In this document: positions 28,001 to 40,000 of the stretch, one piece after another
How the letters are laid out: each line of letters begins with the position of its first letter
Position numbering within the stretch: the stretch's first letter is position 1
Origin: Lentzea waywayandensis
GTDB lineage: Bacteria > Actinomycetota > Actinomycetes > Mycobacteriales > Pseudonocardiaceae
Direction of reading: 5' to 3'
NCBI RefSeq assembly: GCF_900115955.1
Contig: NZ_FOYL01000001.1
Location: forward strand, 744,001-808,000
DNA length: 64,000 bases
Program-made: the position numbers and the translations under genes
Notes under the pieces: model-generated
What the model was told of the DNA's origin: nothing
The model's database searches: none
Seen by the model: only the letters and a program-made list of their open reading frames with translations

Positions 28001-31000
28001 CAACGCTTCCAGCTCACTCACGTCACCGGAACCACTGCGACTCACCAGCACCAGCTCGGTGACCCCGTGCGTCTCCACCAGGTGCCGGGCCACGATCCGC
28101 CCGAGCCCGCCGGTACCACCCGTGATCAGCACCGGGCTCTCCCAGCCACCGTCTTCGGTTCCGCCCGCGACCCGTCCGAGACGCGCCGCCCGAGCCTCGC
28201 CGTCCCGCACGACCAGCTGCGGCTCGTCCAGGTCCAGCACCCCGAGCAGCGTCGCGAGCGACGACTCCTCGGCGTCCACATCGATCAACCCGAACCGGTC
28301 CGGGTGCTCGGTCTGCGCGGTCCGCAGCAGCCCCCACACCGCCGCACCGGCCAGGTCATCGCCCTCGACCGCGCCGCGCGTGACGAACACGAGCCGCCCG
28401 TCGCGGTCCTCGCGAATCCATTCTTGGACCAGCTCCAACGCCCGGTGCGTCACGGCCCGCACCGACTCGGCGTTCTGCTCCCCCGCGACCGGCACGAGCA
28501 CGACGTCCGTGTCCGCCAGGGAAAGCAGGCCCTCGACCCGTCCGACGGACAGCCCGAGCACGTCCGGCCCGAGCACGCTGACCGTCTTGCCCGCCTCGGC
28601 CGGCGGCACCGCGATCGGCGTCCACCGCACCGAGAACATCGAATCCAGCTCGACCGGCTGCTCGGCCGCGACAGCCCGCATCACCAGTGACTCGACCGAT
28701 GCCACCGGGTTGCCGGCGGGGTCGGCGAGCGCGATCCGCAGCCCGTTGCCGTCGCGCGTCATCTTGACCCGCAACGCCGTCGCGGCGGTCGCGTGCAGCG
28801 ACACGTTCTCCCACGCGAACGGCAGCCCGGCCGACCCGCTCTCGTCGAGCAGCGAGGCGTGCAGCGCGGCGTCGAGCAACGCCGGGTGCAGCCCGAACGG
28901 CTTGACGTTGACGTCGTCCGGCAGCGCCACCTCGGCGTACGTGGTGTCGCCGTCCCGCCAGGCCGCCCGCAGCCCCTGGAACAGCCCGCCGTAAGCGAAC
29001 CCGGCTTCGGCGAACCTCTCGTAACACCCATCGACGTCAAGGACTTCGGCCTTCGGCGGCCACACCGAGGCGTCGAACTCGACCCGCTGCTCACCCTTGG
29101 CCAGCACACCGCCGACCACCTGGGTCCACGGCGCGTCGGTCACCTCGTCAGGCCGCGCGTGGATGGTGAACGTCCGGCGGTCGTCCCCGGCGGACACCTT
29201 CATCTGCAGCGCGAGTCCGCCGTGCTCCGGCAGGATCACCGGCGCGGACAACGTCAGCTCCTCCAGCCGGTCCAGCCCGACCTCGTCCCCGGCCCGCATC
29301 GCGAGCTCGACGAGCGCCGCCCCCGGCACCATCACGCGTCCCATGATCGTGTGGTGGCGAATCCACGGATGCGTGCGCGCCGCCAGCCTGCTCGTGAACA
29401 GGAACCCTTCCCCGTCAGCGAGTTCCGCCGACGCGATGAGCAACGGGTGCCCGACCGCGACCATGCCGATGCCGGACGCGTCGTCCCCGCCGATCCGCAC
29501 CGCGGGCCAGTACCGCTGGTGGTCGAACGCGTAGGTGGGCAGGTCGATCTTCCTGCCACCGGCGCAGAACCCGCTCCAGTCGACCTTCACACCCTCGACG
29601 TGCAGGCGAGCCAACGCGGTCAGTGCCGCGACGCGCTCACCTTTGTCCTTGCGCAGCAAGGGAATCGCGTCCTCGACCAGGGCGCTGAGCACCCCGTCCG
29701 GCCCGACCTCGACGAACGTGGTCGCGCCACCGTCCCTGAGCCGCCGCACGTTGTCCGTGAACCGCACCGCGTCCCGGACGTGGTTCACCCAGTAGTCGAC
29801 GGTCGTGACGTCCCCACTGGTCACCACCGGAATGCTCGGCTCCCGCAGGGTGATCTCCGCGAGCGACTCACGGAAGTCGTCCAGCATCGGTTCCATCAAC
29901 GGCGAGTGGAACGCGTGCGACACCTTGAGCCGCTTGCTCTTCCAGCGCTCGGCGATCACCAGCACGTCGGCTTCCACACCCGCGATGACCACCGACTTGG
30001 GCCCATTGATCGCCGCGATCGACACGCCGGCCGTGAGATGCGGCAGAACCTCGTCCTCGGAAGCCTGAACCGAGACCATCGCGCCACCCTCAGGCAACGC
30101 CTGCATGAGCGCCGACCTCGCGGTGACGAGCAGACAAGCGTCCTCGACGCTCAACACGCCCGCGACGTGCGCCGCCGCGATCTCCCCGATGGAATGCCCG
30201 GCAACCTGATCGGCCTTGACACCCCACGACTCCAGCAACCGGTACAGCGCCACCTCGACCGCGAACAACGCCGGCTGCGCCACCCCGGTCTGGTTCAACG
30301 CCTCCTGGTCGTCACCCCACATGACGTCCCGAACGGCCGGATCGAGGTACATCAGCACGGCGTCGAGCGCCTCGGCGAACACCGGGAACGCCGAGTACAA
30401 CTCGCGCCCCATGCCAACCCGCTGCGACCCCTGCCCGCTGAACAGCACCGCGACCGACCGCTGCGACAACGCGACCCCGGACGCCAGCACCTCGTCCCCG
30501 AGCACCACGGCCCGGTGATCGAACCGCGCACGGGTGTTCAACAACGAGAACGCCACGTCCTCCGGCACCCCCACAGACGACCGGGCCCGCTCGATCTGCC
30601 CAGGCAACGCCTCCGCGGTCCTGGCCGACACCACGAACGGCACCAAGCCGCCCCCGAGCGCCGAGTTGTCCACAGCCGCCGAGTTGTCCACAGATCGCCC
30701 AGCGGCCCCTTGACCAGCACTTTCATCGCGTACGCTGGAAATTGGGGGGATCCCCAGCGCTCCGGGCGCTTCCAAGATCACGTGCGCGTTCGTGCCCGAG
30801 AGGCCGAACGACGAGACGCCGGCCCGGCGCGGCCGCGACACCGCAGGCCACGGCGTCGCCTCGGTGACGAGCTCGACCGCCCCCTCGCTCCAGTCGACGT
30901 GCGACGACGGCGAAGTCACGTGCAGCGTCGGCGGCACAACACCGTTCCGCATGGCCTGCACCATCTTGATCACGCCCGCGACACCGGCGGCTGCCTGCGT

Positions 31001-34000
31001 GTGCCCGATGTTCGACTTGATGCCACCCAGCAACAGCGGCACGTCCCGATCCTGCCCGTACGTCGCGAGCAGCGCCTGCGCCTCAATCGGGTCGCCCAAA
31101 GTCGTGCCCGTGCCGTGCGCCTCAACCGCGTCGACATCAGCAGTGGTCAACCCAGCAGACGCCAACGCCTGTCGAATCACCCTCTGCTGCGACGGCCCGT
31201 TGGGCGCCGTCAGACCGTTGGACGCACCGTCCTGGTTGATCGCCGACCCACGCACGACCGCCAAAATCGTGTGCCCAAGACGCACCGCATCAGACTGACG
31301 TTCCAACACGAGCAGACCGACACCCTCAGACCAACCAACGCCATCAGCGGAGTCCGAGAACGCCTTGCACCGCCCGTCCTCCGACAGACCACGCTGCCGC
31401 GAGAACCCGACGAACGCACCCGGAGTCGACATCACCGTCACACCACCGGCCAGCGCGAGCGAGCACTCACCGGCCCGCAGTGCCTGCGCCGCAAGGTGCA
31501 TCGCTACCAGCGACGACGAGCACGCCGTGTCGATCGACACCGACGGCCCCTCGAAGCCGAACGTGTAGGACACCCGGCCCGACACCACCGAAGGCGAGGT
31601 CCCGGCCCCCTGGTGCCCTTCGGAGTCGGACTCCAGGATCTGCGCGTAGTCCGAGTACATGACACCGGCGAACACACCGGTCCGGCTACCGCGCAACGAC
31701 TGCGGGTCGATCCCGGCCCGCTCCAGCGCCTCCCAGGTCGTCTCCAGCAGGATGCGCTGCTGGCCGTCCGTGCCGAGCGCCTCCCGCGGCGACATCCCGA
31801 AGAACGCCGGGTCGAACTGGTCCGCGTCGTGCAGGAAGCCACCGGCGCGCGCGTAGGACGTGCCGAGGTGGTCGGGGTCCGGGTGGAACAGCGAGTCCAG
31901 GTCCCAGCCGCGGTTCGCCGGGAACGGCGTGATCGCGTCCGTGCCGGACGCCACCAGGTCCCACAACGTCTCCGGCGACGTCACGCCACCGGGGAAGCGG
32001 CAGGCCATGCCGACGATCACGATCGGATCGTCCGAAGTGGACACCAGCGCGGGCAGATCCGCCACCGCGTCAGCGGAACCGAACAGCTCGGCGTGCAGGT
32101 GGTCGGCCAGCGCGATCGCGGTCGGGTAGTCGAACACCAGCGTCGCCGGCAGCCGCAGCCCGGTCGCCTCCGTCAGCTGGTTGCGCAGCTCGACGGCGGT
32201 CAGCGAGTCGAACCCGAGGTCCTGGAACGCCCGCGTCGCGTCCACCGCGTCGATCGAGGCGTGGCCCAGCACCGAGGACACCTGCGCGCGCACCAGGTCG
32301 ACGAGACCGGAGTGCCGGTCGGCGACGTCCATCGCGCCGAGCTTCTGCACCAGCCCGGAAGCGGTGGCGGAACCCGCCGCCGCACGCCGCGCCCTGACCC
32401 GGATCAGCCCCTGCAACAACGGCGCCACCGCACCACGTGCCCGCAAAGTCGCGAGGTCGAGGCGCACCGGAACGGTCAGCGCCGCCCCGCTCGTCACGGC
32501 CGCGTCGAACAGCTCCAGCCCCTGCTCGACCGTGATCGGCGGCATGCCGGCGGCGGTCATCCGCGCGGCCTCGGCCTCGGTCAGCTCGCCGGTCATCCCG
32601 CTGACCCCGGCCCACACGCCCCACGCCATCGACGTCGCGGGCAGCCCGGATGCCTTGCGGTGGGCGGAAAGCGCGTCGAGGAACGCGTTGCCCGCCGCGT
32701 AGTTCGCCTGCCCGGCGTTGCCGAACACACCGGCCGCCGACGAGAACACCACGAACGCCGTGAGACCGGACGTCAGCTCGTGCAGATGCCAGGCGGCATC
32801 GGCCTTGGGCTTGAGCACGTTCAGGACGCGTTCCGGCGTCATCGACTCGATCACTCCGTCGTCCAGCACACCGGCCGCGTGCACGACGCCCCGGATCTCG
32901 TGCTGGGCAAGAAGTTCGGCGACAGCATCCCGGTCGGTCACGTCACACGCGGCGACGGTGACCCGCGCTCCCAACGCTTCCAGCTCCGCCGTATCGGCCT
33001 GGCCGCGACGGCTCACGAGCAGCAGCTCCCGAACACCGTGCGTCTCAACGAGATGCTTCGCGACGACCGCGCCCAGTCCGCCGGTACCGCCGGTGACCAG
33101 GACCTTGCCTTCCCAGCGAACCTCGGACTCGCCGGCGACCCGCGCCAGCCGCGCGGCCAGCACCTCGCCGTCACGCACCACCAACTGCGGCTCGTCGACC
33201 CCGAACGCCACCGAAACCATTGCGGTGGAGAGGTTGTTGCCGCACAGGTCGATCAACCCGAACCGCTCCGGGTGCTCGGACTGCGCCGACCGCACCAGGC
33301 CCCAGACCGCCGCGGCCCCCAAGTCCTCACCGGTGGTCGCACCCCGCGTGACGAACGTGAGCCTGCCGTCCTTGCCACTGCTGATCCACTCCTGCACCAA
33401 CCCCAGCACACGCGCCGTGTTGCGGTGCGTGCTGCCGAGCACGTCTTCCGATCCCGTGACCGGCACCAGCACCAGCCCCGCATCGGTCTCGGTGATCGTG
33501 TCGACGACCGGGAACCCGAGGTCGAGCACGTCCGGCCCGAGCACCGCGACCGACGCGGGCGCGGCGACGTCCTCCTGCGTGACCGGCACCCACTCGAGCC
33601 CGAACAGCTCGCTCTGCCTGGCCTCGCCGAGCTGCTCGACGTTCACCGCCCGCACGATCACGGCCTCGACCGTGGCGACCGGCGCACCCGTGACGTCAGC
33701 GAGCGCGATCGTCCTGCGCATGCCGCCCTCGTCGCGGGTCAGCTTGACGCGCAGCTCGCTCGCCCCGGTGGCGTGCAGCGACACGCCCTCCCACGAGAAC
33801 GGCAGACCCGCGTCGAGCGTCTCGTCCAGCAACGCCGCGTGCAGCGCCGAGTCGAGCAGCGCCGGGTGCAGGCCGTACGCGGCCCCGTCGACGTCCTCCG
33901 GCAACGCGAGCTCGGCGTAGATCTCCCCGCCGACCCGCCAGGCCGCCTTGAGGTTCTGGAACGCGTGCCCGTAGGCGAACCCGACGCTCGCGAACCGCTC

Positions 34001-37000
34001 GTAGCACTCCTCGTAGTCCATCGCCACGGCCCCGGCGGGCGGCCAGACAGTGGCATCGAAGCCGCCTGTGGTCGTGCCGCTCGCCAGGAAGCCGGTCGCG
34101 TGCTGCGTCCACGGCATGTCCGGCGCGTCCTCAGGCCGTGAGTGGATCGCGTACTGACGGCGGCCGTTGCTCTCCGCGCCGACCTTCAACTGCACCTGCA
34201 CGGCACCGCGCTCGGGCAGAACGAGCGGCGCGGCCAGCGTGAGGTCGTCGACCCGGTCGAGCCCGACCTCGTCCGCGGCCCTGATGGCCAGCTCGATCAG
34301 CACGGCGGCCGGCACCAGGTTGCGCCCCATGATCACGTGGTCGGCGAGCCACGGGTGCGTGCTCAGCGACACCCGGCTGGTGAACACGACGCCTTCGCCC
34401 TCGGCCAGCTCCACCGAAGCGCCGAGCAACGGGTGCCCGACACTGACCAGCCCGAGCCCGGACGCGTCCGACGCCTTCCCGGCACTCGCGGGCCAGTAGC
34501 GCTGCCGGTTGAACGGGTAGGTGGGCAGCTCGACACGCTTGCCGCCGCCGTAGAACCGAGTCCAATCAACGTTGATTCCGTCGACATGTACTTGACTGAG
34601 TGCAGTCAACATTGACTCAACATCAGACTTGACTCGCGTCAACGTCGGAATCAACCCGTCAACCATCGCCGTCAACTGCGCGTCCGGCCCGATCTCGACC
34701 AGCGTCACGTCACCCAACCGCGTGACGTTGTCGTGGAAACGGACCGTGTCCCGAACGTGGTCGACCCAGTAGTCAACGGTCGTGACATCGCCAGATGTCG
34801 ACATTCCTACGACAGGTTCGTGGAACTGGATGCCGCTGATCGACTCACGGAAGTCATCCAGCATCGGCTCCATCAACGGCGAGTGGAACGCGTGCGACAC
34901 CTTCAGCCGCTTGCTCTTCCAGCGCTCCGCAACAGCCAGCACCTCTGCCTCAACACCGGCGATCACCACCGACCGAGGCCCGTTGACCGCCGCGATCGAC
35001 ACTCCGCCCGTCAGGTGCTCACGCACTTCTTCCTCGGACGCGATCACCGACACCATCGCGCCACCGGCCGGCAACGCCTGCATGAGCGCCGACCGCGCCG
35101 TCACCAGCAAGCACGCGTCGTCCAGGCTCAGCACGCCCGCGACGTGCGCCGCCGCGATCTCGCCGATCGAATGCCCGGCAAGCTGTGAGGGCCGCACCCC
35201 GAACGACTCCAGCAGCCGGAACAACGCCACCTCGACCGCGAAGATCGCAGGCTGCGCGTAGCCGGTCTGGTTCAGAGCCTCGGCGTCGTCGCCCCACATG
35301 ACCTCGCGCAGCGCGGGGTCGAGGTTGACCAGCGCGGCGTCCAAGGCCTCCGCGAACACCGGGAACGCCTCGTACAACTCGCGCCCCATGCCAAGCCTCT
35401 GGGACCCCTGCCCGGAGAACACGAACGCGAGCGACCGATTCCGCATCACACCACTGGCAAGCTCAACGCCGTTCCACACGACCGCCCGGTGGTCGAACAA
35501 CGCCCTCGTGGTCGCCAGCGAGAACCCGACGTCCACAGCGGACACACCACTCGCCACGAGCGCGCCGACCTGCTCGACCTGCGCCCGCAACGACGCCGCC
35601 GACTTGGCCGACACCACCAGCGGCGCACCCACGACCTGAATCGATCCCGGCTGGCTGGCCCCCAGGGGGCTTTCGACCCCCATCTCAATCATCTCAGGCA
35701 GGTCTGACAATTCCTGAGCGTCCGGGGCCTCCAAGATCACGTGTGCGTTCGTGCCCGAGACACCGAACGACGAGACGGCGGCACGGCGGGCCCGAGCGAC
35801 CTCAGGCCACGAAGCGTTGCCGGTCAGCAGCTGGACCGAACCCGCCTCCCAGTCCACGTGGGACGACGGCGAGTCGATGTGCAGCGTCTGCGGCACGACG
35901 CCGTGCCGCAGCGCCTGCACCATCTTGATCACACCCGCCACACCGGCCGCGGCCTGGGTGTGGCCGATGTTGGACTTGATCGAACCGAGCAGCAGCGGCG
36001 ACGGCCGGTCCTGACCGTAGGTCGCGAGCAGCGCCTGCGCCTCGATCGGGTCGCCCAAGGACGTACCCGTGCCGTGTGCTTCGACGACGTCGACGTCCGC
36101 AGTGGACAGACCGGCGGACGCCAGCGCCTGACGGATCACCCGCTGCTGCGAGGGACCGTTGGGCGCGGTCAGGCCGTTGGAAGCACCGTCCTGGTTGACC
36201 GCCGAGCCACGGACGACGGCCAGCACGTTGTGGCCGTTGCGAACGGCGTCGGACAGCCGCTCCAGCACGACCACACCGACACCCTCGGACCAGCCGACGC
36301 CATCGGCGGAGTCGGAGAACGCCTTGCAGCGGCCGTCCGGCGACAGCCCGCGCTGCCGCGAGAACCCGATGAACGCGCCGGGAGAAGCCAGCACGGTCAC
36401 ACCTCCGGCCAGCGCCAGCGAGCACTCACCGGCGCGGAGAGCCTGCATCGCCCAGTGCATCGCGACCAACGACGACGAGCACGCCGTGTCGAGCGTGACC
36501 GCGGGCCCCTCGAAGCCGAACGTGTAGGAGACACGGCCCGACACCACCGAAGGCGAACCGCCGGTCGTCTGATAACCCTCGGAATCGCCTTCGAGCAGCA
36601 GCGAGTAGTCGTTGTACATGACGCCGGCGAACACACCGGTCTGGCTGCCCTTCAGCGCGACGGGGTCGATTCCCGACCGCTCCAGCGCCTCCCACGACGC
36701 CTCCAGCAGCAGACGCTGCTGCGCGTCGGTCGACACCGCCTCGCGCGGCGACATGCCGAAGAACTCCGGATCGAACTGGTCCGCGTCGTGCAGGAAGCCA
36801 CCGGACTTCGTGTACGAGGTGCCGACGTGGTCGGGGTCCGGGTGGTAGAGCGAGTCGAGGTCCCAGCCGCGGTTGGACGGGAACTCCGTGATGGCGTCGC
36901 GGCCGTCGACCACGAGGTCCCACAGCTGTTCCGGCGTGGCGACACCACCCGGATAGCGGCAGGCCATGCCGACGATCACGATCGGATCGTCCGAAGTGGA

Positions 37001-40000
37001 CGTCAGCGCGGGCAGCGACTCCACCACGTCCGAGGCGCCGAACAGCTCGTCGCGCAGGAAACCGGCGAGCACCGCGGACGTCGGGTAGTCGAAGATCAGC
37101 GTGCTCGGCAGCCGCAGCCCGGTGACACCGGTCAGCCGGTTGCGCAGGTCGACCGCGGTGAGCGAGTCGAAACCGAGGTCCTGGAACGCCTTCGCCGGGT
37201 CCACCGCGGCAATGCCGTCGTGGCCGAGCACTGCGGCGACCTCGGTGCGCACCAGGTCGAGCAGTGCGGTGAGCCGTGCTTCGGGGGCCATCGCGGTGAG
37301 CCGCTGAACCAGTCCGGAGTCGGCGTGGGCAGCCGCGCGACGGGCCTTCGCGCGGATCAGTCCGCGCAGCAGCGGGCGGATCTCGTGGTGGCCGCGCAAC
37401 GTCGCGAGGTCCAGGCGCAGCGGCAGCAGCACCGCGTCCTCACCGGCGATCGCCGCGTCGAACAGCGCGAGCCCCTGCTCCACCGACAGCGGCGGCGTTC
37501 CGCCTCGTGCCATGCGTTCGGCGTCGGCCTCGGACAGCATGCCGGTCTGGTTCCACGCGCCCCACGCCAGCGACACCGCCGGCAGCCCGGCCGAACGCCG
37601 ATGCCGCGCCAGCGCGTCGAGGAACGCGTTGCCCGCCGCGTAGTTCGCCTGCCCAGCGGCGCCGAACGTACCGGCGGCGCTGGAGAAGATGATGAAGTTG
37701 TCGAGGTTCTTGGTGAGCTCGTGCAGGTTCCAGGCGGCGTCGACCTTGGGCTTGAGCACGGCCGACAGCCGCTCCGGCGTGAGCGACTCGATCACGCCGT
37801 CGTCGAGCACGCCGGCAGTGTGCACGACGCTGCGGACCTTGTGCTTCTTCAGCACCTTCTGCAACGCCTTGCGGTCACTGACATCGCACGCGACCACGAC
37901 GACCTTGGCGTCCAAATCGGACACCTCTGCCTTGCCGGTGCGGCTGACCAGCACCAGTTCCTTGACGCCGTGGCGTTCGACGAGGTGCTTCGCGATCACC
38001 CGGCCCAGCCCGCCGGTCCCGCCGGTGATCAGCACCGGCCCGGTGAACTCGCCCGGTTCCGCCGCCTCGGCCCGTGCGAGCCGTGCCGCGAACACCTGAC
38101 CGTCGCGCACCCGCAGTTGCGGCTCGTCGATCGCGAGAACCTGCTCGGACACCTCGGCATCGGTGTCGATGAGCGTGAACCGGCCGGGATGCTCGTTCTG
38201 CGCGGACCGGACCAGACCGTGCACCGCGCTCGCAGCCAGGTCGTCCTGCCGTGTCACGAACACGAGCCGTTCGGCACGTTCCTCAGCGATCCAGCGCTGC
38301 ACCAACTCCAGCGCACGGGCCGCGAGAGCGTGCGTCTGCGTGACGACGTCCCCGTCGCCGACGAACTCCTCCACACACACGGCGGCCGCACCGGCGTTGA
38401 GCAGCGACACCGGCACCCAGTCGAGCCGGAACAACGAGTCACGGTCCGCCGCACTCACCTGCTGTCCGGACACCGCCCGCGTCACCAGCGACCCGATCGT
38501 CGCGACCGGGGCGCCCGTCGTGTCGGCGACCGCGATCACCCACGCGTCCCCGGCACGCCGCAGCCTCACCCGGACCGATGCCGCGCCGGTGGCGTGCAGC
38601 GACACGCCTTCCCACGAGAACGGCAGCCCCGCCTCGGCCCCGTCGAAGAACCCGCCGGCGTGCAGCGTGGCGTCGAGCAGCGCCGGGTGCAGCCCGAACG
38701 CCGCCCCGTCCACGTCCTCGGGCAGCGCGACCTCGGCGAACACCTCGCCGTCCCCGCGCCACACCGCCCGCAGCCCCTGGAACACCGGCCCGTACTCGAA
38801 GCCGTTCTCCGCGAACCGCTCGTAAGCCCCTTCGACGTCAACGCTTTCCGCGTTCGGCGGCCAGTCGGTCGCGTCGAAGTCGCCGACAGTCGTGCCGCTG
38901 GCCAGGAAGCCGGTGGCGTGCTGCGTCCACGGCGCGTTCTCGCCATCCGGCCGTGAGAAGACTCCGACCGTACGACGCCCGTTCTCTTCCTCGCCCACGG
39001 CGACCTGAACGCGCACAGCACCCTGTTCGGGCAGCACGAGCGGCGCGGCCAGCGTCAGCTCGTCGACGCGGTCGAGCCCGACCTCGTCACCCGCCCGGAC
39101 CGCGAGCTCCAGGAACGCCGTGCCCGGCAGCAACACCTGCCCGAACACCCGGTGATCCGCGAGCCACGGGTGCGAGCCCAGCGACAACCGGCTCGTGAAC
39201 AGCACCCCGTCCGCACCGGCGACGTCGACCGCCGCACCGAGCAACGGGTGCTCCACCCGCGTGAGCCCGAGCGCACCGACGTCACCGGCCTTGCGCACCG
39301 CCTTCGGCCAGAACATCTGGTGCTCGAACGCGTAGGTGGGCAGATCGACCTTGCGTCCACCTGTGTACAGCGGCGTCCAGTCAACATTGATTCCGTCAAC
39401 ATGTACTTGACCGAGTGCGGTCAACATTGACGCGACTTCATCGCGGTCGCGCCTCAACACCGCCGTAGAGCCGTCCACCATCGCGCTCAGCTGCGCGTCC
39501 GGCCCGACCTCCAGCAACGTGACATCGCCTAGGCGGGTGACGTTCTCGTGGAACCGCACCGCGTCCCGGACGTGGTTCACCCAGTAGTCGACGGTGGTGA
39601 CATCGCCGGAGGTCGACATTCCCACAACCGGCTCGTGGAAGGTAAGCCCGCTGATCGCCTCGCGGAAGTCGTCCAGCATCGGCTCCATCAGCGGCGAGTG
39701 GAACGCGTGCGACACCTTCAGCCGCTTGCTCTTCCACTTGGCTGCGACAGCCAGCACCTCGTCTTCAACACCGGCGATCACGACCGTGCGCGGCCCGTTG
39801 ACCGCCGCGATCGACACGCCCGCGGTGAGGTGCGGCACCACCTCCTCTTCGGAAGCGATGACGGACACCATCGCGCCACCGGCCGGCAACGCCTGCATGA
39901 GCGCCGAACGCGCCGTCACCAGCAAGCACGCGTCCTCCAGGCTCAGCACACCGGCGACGTGCGCGGCCGCGATCTCCCCGACCGAGTGCCCGACCAGGTG

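Larger units (their letters stand above)
32086..36990 (-). other. PKS module 4: KS-AT(malonyl)-DH-KR-ACP
   Basis: KS Cys5040, AT Ser5477 with HAFH, DH His5754 in [11 protein letters not shown] and Asp5916, KR VLDD and Tyr6300, ACP Ser6465. The KS-AT linker shares its [18 protein letters not shown] segment with module 3. The post-AT region includes a perfect TCAACGTTGA palindrome (34566-34575) and a GTCAACATTGAC element (34605-34616). Confidence 0.9.

Noticed and set aside
30666..30692. Replication origin indicated by two DnaA boxes
   Set aside because: There are only two boxes, inside a PKS reading frame, with no AT-rich unwinding region or dnaA/dnaN genes nearby.
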